Source of the DNA: an uncultured Christensenella sp.
GTDB taxonomy: Bacteria > Bacillota > Clostridia > Christensenellales > CAG-917
DNA: 64,000 bases
NCBI GenBank assembly: GCA_910577815.1
Contig: CAJTNO010000002.1
Span: 1-64,000, forward strand
Reading direction: 5' to 3'
Positions 16,709-25,813 of the stretch are shown here, piece by piece. Position numbers and translations under genes: made by a program. The notes below the pieces were generated by a model. That model was not told the DNA's origin. It ran no database searches and saw only the letters and a list, made by a program, of their open reading frames with translations. Numbering within the stretch: the first letter of the stretch is position 1; each line of letters opens with the position of its first letter.

Positions 16709-16737
16709 TTGCCAAAAGCGCGCTCGCAATGTATAAT
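16709..16737 (+). promoter_or_regulatory. Promoter of the DUF5058 operon
   Basis: TTGCCA (16709-16714), 17 bp, TATAAT (16732-16737). Confidence 0.7.
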
Positions 16738-16771
16738 AATTGCATATTTATACATAAAGGAGGAGTTGTTT

Positions 16772-17650
16772 ATGCTAATAAACTTGCTTTGCGCGGACTT
16801 TAATCTCGACGACCCGTTGATGTACATACTGTATGCGATAGTGCTTGTTTTCATAGTCGCGCTTGCAGTATTCTATCTGGTATCGTCGCTTATGCGCGCC
16901 AAAAAGCTGGGTATGGATATACTCAAAATCAAAAAGGTGATAACCTCCTCGATTTCATTTTCGATACTGCCGGCAATCGGTATAGCTCTTGGAATCGTGA
17001 CGCTTGTCGGCTCTCTCGGAGTAGCCTTCCCCGCAATCCGACTATCGGTTATCGGCTCGCTGCAATACGAAACGCAGATGGCGGACGGCGCGGCAAACGC
17101 TATAACAGGCTCGTTAAAGGGGCTTGAGATACTTATGCTTCGCGGAATGACCGCGCAGGATTTAGTGACTATAGCAACGGTTATGTCGCTTGCCATTATG
17201 GCGGGTCCCGTATTCGTTTTGGTATTCTATCGCCGTCTTCAGCCGAAGGTGGGAGTGCTACTCACCAAATCCGCGGGCGGAGGAACAAAGAAAGGCGGAG
17301 TAAATATAGGCGAGCTGCTGTTTCAGGTGACCTTTATCGGTATGACGCTCGGCTATCTTGCTATGAGCTTGACCTCTCCGTCCAAAAACGGACAGTATAT
17401 CGACGCATACTATAACTTTATCGCGCTTGTTATTGCGATGATACTTATGTATATATTCGATTTGCTCATAACAAAAACCAAGCACAAATGGCTGGACAGC
17501 TTTGCGACTCCCCTCAGTATGATAATAGCTATGGCAGTTGTCGCGATTATAAGCTTCTGCGCGCAGAAATACGGCTGGGCGACCATACCTCCCGAGGCGG
17601 GCAAAGCCGCCGAGGACGTTGCAAACGCACTGTCTGCGGTTATGATTTAG
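16772..17650 (+). CDS. DUF5058 family integral membrane protein
   Basis: 292 residues from ATG 16772 with AAGGAGG upstream; the longer frame from 16709 overlaps the promoter. About seven hydrophobic segments, starting MYILYAIVLVFIVALAVFYLVSSL (about 16-39). Resembles DUF5058 proteins of Clostridia, whose substrate is unknown; a transporter role is only a guess from topology. The GTKKGGVNIGELLFQVTFIGM region lies in the middle. The next gene follows after 10 bp and is surely co-transcribed. Confidence 0.72.
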   Translation: MLINLLCADFNLDDPLMYILYAIVLVFIVALAVFYLVSSLMRAKKLGMDILKIKKVITSSISFSILPAIGIALGIVTLVGSLGVAFPAIRLSVIGSLQYETQMADGAANAITGSLKGLEILMLRGMTAQDLVTIATVMSLAIMAGPVFVLVFYRRLQPKVGVLLTKSAGGGTKKGGVNIGELLFQVTFIGMTLGYLAMSLTSPSKNGQYIDAYYNFIALVIAMILMYIFDLLITKTKHKWLDSFATPLSMIIAMAVVAIISFCAQKYGWATIPPEAGKAAEDVANALSAVMI

Positions 17651-17660
17651 GAGGCGGATT

Positions 17661-18560
17661 ATGAATAAATATTACATTGCAAACGATTTTAACCGCAAAT
17701 ATCATCTTATCGGCAGATTATGGACGTTGGGCGCAATACTCTTATTCATTGCAATTCCGCTCGCTATAGGCATACACTACGGCGTAACGCCCGACTGGAG
17801 AGTTTTCGGCACATCTGCGGTGATAATTCCGTTTATAATAAACTTTCTCTCGGGAATCGTCGAACCCGTACTCTATGCCCCTATGTTAGGCACAAACAGC
17901 GAGTATCTCGCGTTTGTAACCGGCAATCTGTCCAACCTTAAAATTCCCTGCGTAGTAAAGGCGCACGAGATATATCCCACCGAAAACGGCACGGAGGAGC
18001 ACGAGGTAATTTCCACAATAGCCGTAGCGACAAGCACGCTTGTGACCGTAGTAATTATAGCGATACTCGTACTCTGCCTTGCCTTCAGCAATCTTCAGGG
18101 AGTTGTCGAGCGCGAAACCTGGATAATGCCTGCCTTCTCCTGCGTCGTATACGCGCTGTTCGGTTCGCTCGGAGGAAAGTACATAACCAAAAATCCCAAG
18201 CTCTCGATTATACCCGCGGCGGTCGTAATAGTTCTGTCCATAGTACTCGGAGTAACGGGAGTGGGCAAATCGGTAGGCTCCGCTTATCTGTTTGTGGGCA
18301 TAGCGGTATGTCTGTTGTTTGCCATACTTCAGATTATGCGTGAAAAGCGCAAGCAGAGAGTGAAAGAGGAGGAAGAACATCTCGCCTTAATTGCAGGCTC
18401 GCACGAGATAGAAACGATATCCGACAGCACCTCCGCAACCGCTGATACAGGCGAGCAAAGCTCCGACTGCGCCTCCGAGGAAAGCCCCGACGAAGCAGCG
18501 GAGAAGATATCCGACGATATAAACGTATGCGCCGATAACGTCGACACGCCTGAGGATTGA
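17661..18560 (+). CDS. Membrane protein partner of DUF5058, acidic C-terminal tail
   Basis: 299 residues with GGAGGCGGATT before the ATG. Seven or so membrane segments in residues 1-225 (LIGRLWTLGAILLFIAIPLAIGI at about 16-38; EHEVISTIAVATSTLVTVVIIAILVLCLAF), then a charged linker (REKRKQRVKEEEEH) and about 60 acidic Ser/Asp/Glu-rich residues. Family not recognised. Pairing with DUF5058 in one operon suggests a two-subunit membrane complex. Confidence 0.65.
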   Translation: MNKYYIANDFNRKYHLIGRLWTLGAILLFIAIPLAIGIHYGVTPDWRVFGTSAVIIPFIINFLSGIVEPVLYAPMLGTNSEYLAFVTGNLSNLKIPCVVKAHEIYPTENGTEEHEVISTIAVATSTLVTVVIIAILVLCLAFSNLQGVVERETWIMPAFSCVVYALFGSLGGKYITKNPKLSIIPAAVVIVLSIVLGVTGVGKSVGSAYLFVGIAVCLLFAILQIMREKRKQRVKEEEEHLALIAGSHEIETISDSTSATADTGEQSSDCASEESPDEAAEKISDDINVCADNVDTPED

Positions 18561-18693
18561 TATATCCGAACAGCGTAAAACCGTTTATCTAAGCGTTTGA
18601 ATTTAAAAATTAAAAACGCGCCGCATTTAAAGCGCACTTCCCATAGGGAATTAAAAAACTAAATTATTAAGAGTTATACTTTCAAGCAAGGAC

Positions 18694-18730
18694 AAAAGCT
18701 CTCGAACGATATGCTCGAGAGCTTTTTAGT
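18694..18730. terminator. Terminator between the DUF5058 operon and the GNAT gene
   Basis: AAAAGCTCTCGA (18694-18705), 9-nt loop, TCGAGAGCTTTT (18715-18726), then TAG; A-rich left, T-rich right. Confidence 0.8.
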
Positions 18731-18759
18731 ACAAACCTTTTAGAAAGATAAATTGAAAT

Positions 18760-19230
18760 TTACCGTTCTAATCTATAATATTTGAAACCGTATTCTTCTC
18801 TGATAAACTTAAATCCAACTTTTTCAAGCACGTGTTGACTACGAGTATTTTTTATAATCGTATCAGCATTTACAGCAACCATATTCAACACTTCAAAGGC
18901 ATATTGTATTGCCAACTGCTCTGCACGTGTGCCATATCCTTTACCTTTCACTGTATCATTTTGCAAATGGATGCTCAATGTACACTCCCGACTTGTTTGA
19001 TTTATGTCTTTTAATTGCAACTCTCCAATCGGTTTTCCACTTTTCATTATTGCAAACAGAATGCGAGATGGATTTTGTTTTGTTTCAAAATATTTATTTA
19101 CGGCGTTTTCATCATATTTGTATGCTGTAAACAAACTCATATCCATATAAATCGAAGGGTCGTTTCCCCAATCTCTGTATAACTGATGACAAAGCTCCCT
19201 TGTCATTATACGGAGAGAAATTTCGTCCAT
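18760..19230 (-). CDS. GNAT family N-acetyltransferase
   Basis: 156 residues from ATG 19230 (AGAGGTG upstream); an in-frame extension to 19323 lacks a ribosome site. RimJ/RimL-like GNAT fold: GKPIGELQLKDINQ, the beta4 strand ECTLSIHL, the acetyl-CoA loop KGKGYGTRAEQLAIQYAF (about 96-113), then the closing VLEKVGFKFIREEYGFKYYRLER. Acceptor unknown (amine of a small molecule or protein N-terminus). Confidence 0.85.
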   Translation of the reverse strand: MDEISLRIMTRELCHQLYRDWGNDPSIYMDMSLFTAYKYDENAVNKYFETKQNPSRILFAIMKSGKPIGELQLKDINQTSRECTLSIHLQNDTVKGKGYGTRAEQLAIQYAFEVLNMVAVNADTIIKNTRSQHVLEKVGFKFIREEYGFKYYRLER

Positions 19231-19334
19231 ATACACCTCTAAATTACTGTTTATCTTACTGTCATTATATCCCGAAAAATGAAAGAACGCAACCGATTGA
19301 ATTTTGCGGGAAATATAAAACATATCTATATCTC

Positions 19335-19356
19335 ACTAGGCTACGAGTAGCCTAGT
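19335..19356. repeat. 22-bp perfect palindrome
   Basis: ACTAGGCTAC-GA-GTAGCCTAGT, ten-bp arms around two bases, between the GNAT gene and the phosphodiesterase terminator. Could be an operator for the GNAT gene (about 105 bp upstream of its ATG) or a hairpin. Confidence 0.55.
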
Positions 19357-19365
19357 TCGTCCACG

Positions 19366-19412
19366 AAAAAAGTACAGAAAAGGCACAGCTTAACGCTATG
19401 CCTAAATCTTTT
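19366..19412. terminator. Terminator of the phosphodiesterase gene
   Basis: AGGCACAGC-TTAAC-GCTATGCCT (19381-19403, one mismatch) with A-rich DNA on the left and CTTTTTATTT on the right, usable in both directions. Confidence 0.55.
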
Positions 19413-19479
19413 TATTTGCGTTTTATTAAATTCCCTATGAGAATTACCGTAAACTGCGGCGCGTTTTTATAAACTAAAA

Positions 19480-20037
19480 TCAAATATCGAATTTTAAAAT
19501 CGTATCGTCGCGCTCCAAAGCCTTTACCGTTACGGAGGTTTCGTCTATAACCGCGTACGACCTTTCCACACCCTCGGGGCTTAAGCCGAGCGCGCCCACG
19601 CATACGTAACGCACTCCGTCCTTTTCAGTAAGCGCGGCTTTGTGAAAATGTCCGTAAAAAACCACATCTCCTCTCTTTGCTCCCGTGGGCGGCAGCTCGG
19701 GATTGCATTTATGTCCGTGCGTGAAATAAAGCGTGTGTCCCTGCCACTCCATAGAGAAATCGCCTATTATAGGAAAGTTGCTTATCATCTGGTCCACCTC
19801 GCTGTCGCAGTTGCCCTTTATAACCGTGATAAAGGACATCGCATCATTCAACAACTTGGCTACACGCATCGGCGCATATCCCTCGGGAAACGGATTGCGC
19901 GGACCGTGATTGTAGATATCTCCCAAAAGTATTACCTTCGTATCCTTATCGTCTGCAAGCGACGCGTCTACCCGAGTAAAAAATCTTATAAGATTGGCTT
20001 CCGAACCGTGTACGTCCGAGCCGATGAACATCCTCAT
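19480..20037 (-). CDS. yfcE: YfcE-like metallophosphoesterase
   Basis: 185 residues, full length for the YfcE/MJ0936 phosphodiesterase group. Metal ligands in order: GSDVHGS (7-13), GDIYNHGPRN (about 39-48), GNCDSEVD (about 75-82), THGHK (about 104-108), YGHFHKA (about 127-133). Acts on phosphodiester substrates in vitro in relatives; physiological substrate unknown. Start ATG 20037 preceded by AGGAGG. Confidence 0.9.
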   Translation of the reverse strand: MRMFIGSDVHGSEANLIRFFTRVDASLADDKDTKVILLGDIYNHGPRNPFPEGYAPMRVAKLLNDAMSFITVIKGNCDSEVDQMISNFPIIGDFSMEWQGHTLYFTHGHKCNPELPPTGAKRGDVVFYGHFHKAALTEKDGVRYVCVGALGLSPEGVERSYAVIDETSVTVKALERDDTILKFDI

Positions 20038-20121
20038 ATACGCCTCCTGTACGGCAAAATATTTCTATAATTGTACAACAAATGCGATGGATAGTCAAAC
20101 TCAAAAAATTTCAATTACTTA

Positions 20122-20150
20122 TTGTTACTATTATATAATTATGATATAAT
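20122..20150 (+). promoter_or_regulatory. Promoter of the glycosidase gene
   Basis: TTGTTA (20122-20127), 17 bp, TATAAT (20145-20150). Confidence 0.6.
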
Positions 20151-20172
20151 ATCACTTAATATGGAGGAAAAT

Positions 20173-21930
20173 ATGCAAACAATAAGACTTCGCACACCAT
20201 TTGAAGTAACAGAAACACCGTTATCGGAATATCCGCGTCCTCAGTTTGCCCGCGACAGTTACATAACGCTGAACGGCAAATGGGATTATGCCATATTGCG
20301 CAAAAGCGAAAGCTTTAACGGAGAATATCAGGGCAAAATACTTGTCCCCTATTCTCCAGAAAGCCTGCTGTCCGGATTGCCGGAGGGAACGATGGTAACG
20401 CCAAACGACGCGCTTTACTATCACCGCACGTTCAGCGTGCCGTCCGAGTTCTTAAAGGCGCATACGCTTTTGCATTTCGACGCTGTCGATTTCGAATGCC
20501 GTATAACCTTAAACGGCGTTATAGTCGGCGAACACCGCGGCGGATATATGCCCTTTGCTATAGACGTAACGAGCGCTATAAAAGCAGGCGAAAACGATAT
20601 AAAACTTGTTGTCACCGACCCTACGGATACGTCGTATCACACCCACGCAAAGCAGGCTACCAAGCGCGGCGGAATATGGTATACGCCTCAATCGGGAATA
20701 TGGCAGAGCGTATGGCTCGAGAGTATGCCCGAGGTTTATCTTAAGGACGTCACCATCGTCCCCGACATTGACAACGATAAAGTAAAGCTCATATTTGATA
20801 AATCGGCAAACGCACCCGTTGAAATCATAGTTCTCGACGACGGCAAGGTAGCGGCAACAGCCGTATGCGAGGGGGACAGCATAGAAATTCCTATGAACAA
20901 CTACGAGCTGTGGTGTCCCGAAAATCCCAAGCTGTACGACCTTGCCTTTAAGATAGGCGACGACACCGTAAAATCCTATTTCGGAATGCGCAAATTCAGC
21001 TGGGTTACGGACAGCAAGGGCTTCAAGCGTATGGGGTTAAACAACAAACCCTATTTCCATACGGGAGTACTCGACCAGGGCTATTGGTCGGACGGTATGC
21101 TTACGCCTCCCTCCAATGCGGCTCTCGAGTACGACGTCAAGCTTGTAAAATCTATGGGCTTCAATATGATAAGAAAGCACATAAAGATAGAGCCTCTGCG
21201 CTGGTACTATCACTGCGATAAGGAAGGCATTCTGGTTTGGCAGGATATGGTTACGGGCGGCACAAAGTACAAATTCGTATTTATAGGCGGTCTGGCCGTC
21301 GCGCTTAACATCCACATCAAGGACAACACCGAAAAGGGCTATAAGCGCCTTGCAAGACAGGACAAGGAAGGTCGCGACGAATTTGAAAAAGAGGTGCGCA
21401 TAACAATGAACTATCTTAAAAACTGCGTATCTCTGTCCACCTGGGTGCCCTTCAACGAGGGATGGGGGCAATTCGACTCCGTACGCATAACAAACGATAT
21501 GAAGGAGATAGACCCTACCCGCCTTATCGACAGCGTTTCCGGTTGGAACGACCAGGGCAAGGACACCTCGGACACCAAAAGTATGCACATCTACTTTACG
21601 CCCATTGTTATGCCCAAGGACAAGCGTTGTCTGCTGCTCAGCGAATTCGGCGGATACTCCATCAAAACAAAGGACCACGTATTCAGCCCAAAAAAATCCT
21701 TCGGCTACCGCATATACAAGTCGCCCGAAAAATTTGCAAACGCATTTAAAAAGCTGTACGAGAAGCGCATAATCCCCAACATAGACAACGGATTGTCCGC
21801 TACCGTGTACACTCAGGTAAGCGACGTAGAGGAAGAAATCAACGGACTTGTCACCTATGACAGAAAGGTCATAAAGCTGCCAGTCGAGCTGGTAAAGTCA
21901 CTCAACAAGCAGCTTGTAATAAAAGACTAA
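20173..21930 (+). CDS. Glycoside hydrolase family 2 protein
   Basis: 585 residues from ATG 20173 (ATGGAGGAAAAT upstream); the in-frame 20122 start would lie within the promoter. Domain order is as in GH2: N-terminal sugar-binding jelly roll (LNGKWDYAIL...YYHRTF...LHFDAVDFECRITLNG), a beta-sandwich, then a TIM barrel. Predicted acid/base E429 in STWVPFNEGWGQFD and nucleophile E491 in LLLSEFGGYS. Substrate (beta-galactoside, glucuronide or mannoside) cannot be set from sequence. No signal peptide, so it works inside the cell on imported glycosides. No transporter or sugar regulator adjoins it. Confidence 0.88.
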   Translation: MQTIRLRTPFEVTETPLSEYPRPQFARDSYITLNGKWDYAILRKSESFNGEYQGKILVPYSPESLLSGLPEGTMVTPNDALYYHRTFSVPSEFLKAHTLLHFDAVDFECRITLNGVIVGEHRGGYMPFAIDVTSAIKAGENDIKLVVTDPTDTSYHTHAKQATKRGGIWYTPQSGIWQSVWLESMPEVYLKDVTIVPDIDNDKVKLIFDKSANAPVEIIVLDDGKVAATAVCEGDSIEIPMNNYELWCPENPKLYDLAFKIGDDTVKSYFGMRKFSWVTDSKGFKRMGLNNKPYFHTGVLDQGYWSDGMLTPPSNAALEYDVKLVKSMGFNMIRKHIKIEPLRWYYHCDKEGILVWQDMVTGGTKYKFVFIGGLAVALNIHIKDNTEKGYKRLARQDKEGRDEFEKEVRITMNYLKNCVSLSTWVPFNEGWGQFDSVRITNDMKEIDPTRLIDSVSGWNDQGKDTSDTKSMHIYFTPIVMPKDKRCLLLSEFGGYSIKTKDHVFSPKKSFGYRIYKSPEKFANAFKKLYEKRIIPNIDNGLSATVYTQVSDVEEEINGLVTYDRKVIKLPVELVKSLNKQLVIKD

Positions 21931-21939
21931 AATCACCTA

Positions 21940-21986
21940 AATCGGCACTTTAACGCTAAAAATTTATTGCTTAAAGTGTCGATTTA
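21940..21986 (+). terminator. Long hairpin after the glycosidase gene
   Basis: AAATCGGCACTTTAA and TTAAAGTGTCGATTT pair over 15 bp with one wobble around a 17-nt loop. There is no T-run, so it may be an mRNA-stabilising or attenuating hairpin ahead of thyA. Confidence 0.4.
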
Positions 21987-22017
21987 ATGAAATAATCCCC
22001 CAATAAGCGAGGTATAA

Positions 22018-22848
22018 ATGAGCATTGCCGACCAAATTTTTATCAACACCTGCCGCGACATTATCGATAACGGTATCTCCGATAAGGATTTGCCCGTTCG
22101 TCCGAAATGGCTTGACGGCACGCCCGCGCACACAGTAAAAAAGTTCTGCATCGTAAACCGCTACGACCTGTCAAAGGAATTTCCTATAATTACGCTCAGG
22201 CGCACCGCGTTCAAATCCGCAGTTGACGAGCTCCTTTGGATTTGGCAGAAAAAAAGCAATAACGTGCACGACCTTAATTCGCATATTTGGGACAGCTGGG
22301 CGGACGAGAGCGGTTCTATAGGCAAGGCTTACGGCTATCAGCTTGGAATAAAGCACGAATACCCCGAAGGGATGTTCGACCAGGTTGACAGAGTGCTTTA
22401 CGACTTGAAAAACAATCCGCAATCGCGCAGGATTATGACAAATATTTATAATTTTGCCGACCTGCACGAAATGCATCTCTATCCCTGCGCATATTCTATG
22501 ACCTTTAACGTAACCGGCAACAGGCTTAACGCAATACTCAATCAACGCAGTCAGGATACTCTAACAGCAAACAACTGGAATGTAGTGCAGTACGCAACCC
22601 TTGTGCATATGATGGCGCAGGTGAGCGGACTCGAGGTCGGCGAATTTGTGCACGTCATAAGCGACGCGCACATTTACGACAGACATATTCCGATTGTTGA
22701 GGAAATTCTTAAAAATCCGCAGTATCCCGCCCCTACCTTTAAGATGAATAAGGATATTAAAAATTTCTATGATTTCACGGTAGACGATTTCGAGCTTGAA
22801 AATTATCAGTTTACTAAGCTCGAAAGCAAAATAGAGGTGGCGGTATGA
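22018..22848 (+). CDS. thyA: Thymidylate synthase
   Basis: 276 residues. Converts dUMP to dTMP using methylene-THF and yields dihydrofolate. Nucleophile C157 in HLYPCAYSMTF; phosphate-binding RRIM (137-140); QRSQDTLTANNWN and HVISDAHIYDRH follow as in the family. Most ThyA have LPPCH around the cysteine; LYPCAY is a recognised variant. It overlaps folA by 4 bp (ATGA), coupling the enzyme that makes dihydrofolate with the one that reduces it. Confidence 0.95.
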   Translation: MSIADQIFINTCRDIIDNGISDKDLPVRPKWLDGTPAHTVKKFCIVNRYDLSKEFPIITLRRTAFKSAVDELLWIWQKKSNNVHDLNSHIWDSWADESGSIGKAYGYQLGIKHEYPEGMFDQVDRVLYDLKNNPQSRRIMTNIYNFADLHEMHLYPCAYSMTFNVTGNRLNAILNQRSQDTLTANNWNVVQYATLVHMMAQVSGLEVGEFVHVISDAHIYDRHIPIVEEILKNPQYPAPTFKMNKDIKNFYDFTVDDFELENYQFTKLESKIEVAV

Positions 22849-23357
22849 AGCTTATAGTCGCGGTTGACAGCAAGTGGGGAATAGGCAAAAATAACGACCT
22901 GCTCTTTCATCTCAAGGCGGATATGCGCCACTTTGTGGAACACACCCGCGGAAAGACTGTAATAATGGGCAGTAACACTCTGCGCTCATTCCCGGGAGGA
23001 ATGCCGCTGAAGGGACGTGTCAACATAGTGTTAAATCCCGACGGAGAGGACGGCGACGCAAAAGACAAGGGCTATGTACTTGCAAAATCCTTGGAGGAGC
23101 TCAAAAGCCTGCTGCGCGATTCCGATACGACCGACGCATATGTAATAGGCGGTGCTATGATGTATCATACTATGCTGCCCTACTGCGAGGAGGCTGTTAT
23201 AACCAAGGTCGAAGCCGACGGGGGCGCAGAGGTATTTTTCGACAACCTCGACAAGCTTGAAAACTGGCAATGCGTAAAGGTGTCCGAGCCTATAGACGAC
23301 AACGGTTATACTATAAGATTTTGTATTTATAAAAACTCCGACACAGCAAAGCTATAA
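22845..23357 (+). CDS. folA: Dihydrofolate reductase
   Basis: 170 residues. N-terminal IVAVDSKWGIGKNNDLLFHLKADMRHF with the catalytic acidic residue region, TRGKTVIMGSNTLRSFPG for NADPH, and AYVIGGAMMYHTMLPY. Regenerates THF after ThyA. Start codon overlaps the thyA stop. Confidence 0.95.
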   Translation: MKLIVAVDSKWGIGKNNDLLFHLKADMRHFVEHTRGKTVIMGSNTLRSFPGGMPLKGRVNIVLNPDGEDGDAKDKGYVLAKSLEELKSLLRDSDTTDAYVIGGAMMYHTMLPYCEEAVITKVEADGGAEVFFDNLDKLENWQCVKVSEPIDDNGYTIRFCIYKNSDTAKL

Positions 23358-23372
23358 ACACACACTATATAT

Positions 23373-23404
23373 AAAATCCGCCGTAATAACGGCGGATTTT
23401 ATTT
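23373..23404. terminator. Bidirectional terminator after folA
   Basis: AAAATCCGCCG-TAATAA-CGGCGGATTTT, an 11-bp stem between convergent operons. Confidence 0.85.
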
Positions 23405-23444
23405 AATAAAACATTTAATAAACTTTCACTTAATTAAAGAAATC

Positions 23445-23972
23445 TTATAGCTCGTAGCCCGCTTCGAAGCAAGCCTTGTTGCTGGGGATAAACTGTGGCT
23501 TATTTGCGTATACCTTTTCTATTGTGGACAGTATGACTTCTTTGGGAAACAGTCCGCTATGCTTTATGTACGCGCCGAGTATTACAAGGTTGCTCGCCTT
23601 ATTATTGCCGTTTTCGTGAGCTATTCTGTTTGCGTCGACATATACGGCTCTTGCCTCCGTATTTGCGCATTTATCGTTTATCAGCGAGCTGTTTATGATA
23701 ATCAATCCATCCTTGCGCACGTTCATCTGAAACTTGTCGAGAGATGGCTTATTCATAGCAATCAGCGTATCCGCAACCGCTATTATAGGAGAAGCGACGG
23801 GTTTAACCGCGTCAATAACCACCGAGCAGTTTGCCGTGCCTCCTCTCATCTCGGGACCGTAGGACGGAAGCCAGGTGGCGTACTGATTTTCATACATAGC
23901 GGCGTAGGTAAGAAGCTGTCCGAGCGATAAAACGCCCTGTCCGCCGAAGCCTGCAACGATAATCTTCTCCAT
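23445..23972 (-). CDS. 2-oxoacid:ferredoxin oxidoreductase, gamma subunit
   Basis: 175 residues from ATG 23972 (AAGGAGGTG upstream). Gamma-domain signature VAGFGGQGVLSLGQLL (5-20) and PSYGPEMRGGTANCSVVI. Last gene of a delta-alpha-beta-gamma operon. Annotators call this set Kor (2-oxoglutarate) or Vor (branched-chain 2-oxoacid); sequence alone does not settle which. Confidence 0.9.
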   Translation of the reverse strand: MEKIIVAGFGGQGVLSLGQLLTYAAMYENQYATWLPSYGPEMRGGTANCSVVIDAVKPVASPIIAVADTLIAMNKPSLDKFQMNVRKDGLIIINSSLINDKCANTEARAVYVDANRIAHENGNNKASNLVILGAYIKHSGLFPKEVILSTIEKVYANKPQFIPSNKACFEAGYEL

Positions 23973-23973
23973 A

Positions 23974-24708
23974 TCACACCTCCTTGAAAACACCGAGCGG
24001 ATATTGCGCCGTCATCTGATTTTTCACATACTTGAGAGCCTGCACGGGCGAAAGATGCCAGTTGGTAGGACAGGTGGAAAGCAATTCCACAAACGAAAAG
24101 CCCTTGCCCTCTTTCTGATTCTGGAAAGCCTTAAGCACAGCCTTTTTAGCCTGCCTTACGTTTTTGACGTCCGCAAGCGAGCAACGCGCTATGTAGCTCG
24201 GTCCGTCCAGAGTGGCAAGCATTTCGCACATTCGGATGGGATAGCCGTTTACCTCTGCCGAACGTCCGCTCGGACAGGTTGTCGCGCGTTGACCGAGTAA
24301 GGTTGTAGGCGCCATCTGTCCGCCCGTCATTCCGTATATGGCATTGTTTATAAATATTACCGTTATGTTTACTCCGCGCGTAGCGGCGTGTACTATTTCC
24401 GCCATTCCAATCGACGCCAAATCTCCGTCGCCCTGATATGAAAATACTATGTTGTCGGGATTGGTCAGCTTTATGCCCGTAGCAACCGCGGGCGCTCTGC
24501 CGTGCGCGGCTTCTATCATATCGCAGTTGAAATAATTGTATGCAAATACGGCGCAACCGACGGGCGCAACGCCTACGCAATGCCCATCCGCTCCGATTTC
24601 GCCAAGCGCTTCCGCCACCAGCCTGTGAGCTATGCCGTGCGTACAACCCGGGCAATAGTGAAACGGCGTATCCGTCAAAAACGAAGGCTTTTCAAATACC
24701 GTAGACAT
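23974..24708 (-). CDS. 2-oxoacid:ferredoxin oxidoreductase, beta subunit (TPP-binding)
   Basis: 244 residues. Cluster-proximal CPGCTHG (19-25), TPP/Mg2+ motif GDGDLASIG (93-101) with NN at 121-122, and GMTGGQMAPTT. Holds thiamine diphosphate and decarboxylates the 2-oxoacid, passing electrons to ferredoxin and the acyl group to CoA. Its stop and the gamma start are 1 bp apart, and the alpha stop lies 1 bp from its own start, so the operon is tightly coupled. The TPP demand fits the thiamine genes at 8-10 kb. Confidence 0.92.
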   Translation of the reverse strand: MSTVFEKPSFLTDTPFHYCPGCTHGIAHRLVAEALGEIGADGHCVGVAPVGCAVFAYNYFNCDMIEAAHGRAPAVATGIKLTNPDNIVFSYQGDGDLASIGMAEIVHAATRGVNITVIFINNAIYGMTGGQMAPTTLLGQRATTCPSGRSAEVNGYPIRMCEMLATLDGPSYIARCSLADVKNVRQAKKAVLKAFQNQKEGKGFSFVELLSTCPTNWHLSPVQALKYVKNQMTAQYPLGVFKEV

Positions 24709-24709
24709 A

Positions 24710-25774
24710 TTACTTTACCTCCTTTAAGACAAAATCCACAATGTCCTCGGGCGACATTACGTTTCCGCCCGACCTTCCGTAAAATTTTACGGGCTTTTTA
24801 CCCTCGGCTACAAGCCGCACATCCTCCACGTACTGCCCCATACTAAGCTCCACCGCTACGACCTCCTTTACGCAGGGATTTTCCATAGTCCTTGCAAAGT
24901 TAGCCTTAGGAAACGGATAAAGCGTTATAGGACGTACAAGCCCCGCTTTAATTCCGTTTTCTCTCAGCACGTCAACCGCGCTCTTTGCTATACGCGCAAC
25001 CGTGCCGTACGCGGTTATGATTATCTCGGCGTCCTCCGTCAGATAGTCCTCGCACATAACCTCGCGCTCGCACATATCGTCATAAATTTTCTGAAGCTTT
25101 CTGTTCATCGCCTCAAGCTCGTCGGGCACTATGTAAAGCGAGTTTATTATACGTCTGTCCTTACCTATGCCGCTGCCGTCTGCCGCCCAAGCTTTTTTAG
25201 GAAGCGATGACAAATCCTTCATTTCGGGAAGCGTAACCGCTTCCATTATCTGTCCGAGCATTCCGTCGCCGAGTATCATAACCGGCAAACGGTATCTCTC
25301 CGCTTTGTCGTAAGCGTCATATAACAAGTCCACGCACTCCTGCACCGAACAGGGACTGTACACAAGCATTCTGTAATCGCCGTGTCCGCCGCCCTTTACA
25401 GTCTGAAAATAGTCGCTCTGCGCAGGCTGTATTCCGCCAAGACCCGGTCCCGAACGCACCATATTTATTATCACGCAGGGAAGCTCCGCTCCGCAGATGT
25501 AGCTTATTCCCTCCTGCTTAAGGCTTATACCGGGGCTTGACGAGCTTGTCATTGCGCGCGCGCCCGCGCCCGCCGCTCCGTATACCATATTGATTGCCGA
25601 AATTTCGCTTTCCGCCTGTATAAAGCGACCGCCAACCTCAGGTAAACGCCAGCTCATATACTCGGGAATTTCATTCTGAGGCGTTATCGGATAACCCGCG
25701 TAAAATCTACAGCCGCCGCGTATTGCCGCCTCGGCTATAGCCTCGTTGCCTTTCATCAATTTTCTCTCTGCCAT
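24710..25774 (-). CDS. 2-oxoacid:ferredoxin oxidoreductase, alpha subunit
   Basis: 354 residues from ATG 25774 (AAGGAGAT upstream). FYAGYPITPQNEIPEYM (about 25-41), QAESEISAINMVYGAAGAGARAMTSSSSPG and MVRSGPGLGGIQPAQSDYF are typical of the VorB/KorA subunit. The C-terminal third (VITAYGTVARIAKSAVDVLR) is the usual transketolase C-terminal-like domain. Confidence 0.92.
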   Translation of the reverse strand: MAERKLMKGNEAIAEAAIRGGCRFYAGYPITPQNEIPEYMSWRLPEVGGRFIQAESEISAINMVYGAAGAGARAMTSSSSPGISLKQEGISYICGAELPCVIINMVRSGPGLGGIQPAQSDYFQTVKGGGHGDYRMLVYSPCSVQECVDLLYDAYDKAERYRLPVMILGDGMLGQIMEAVTLPEMKDLSSLPKKAWAADGSGIGKDRRIINSLYIVPDELEAMNRKLQKIYDDMCEREVMCEDYLTEDAEIIITAYGTVARIAKSAVDVLRENGIKAGLVRPITLYPFPKANFARTMENPCVKEVVAVELSMGQYVEDVRLVAEGKKPVKFYGRSGGNVMSPEDIVDFVLKEVK

Positions 25775-25813
25775 ATAATCTCCTTCACGGCGCAAGCCGC
25801 TCGGTTACCGAAA

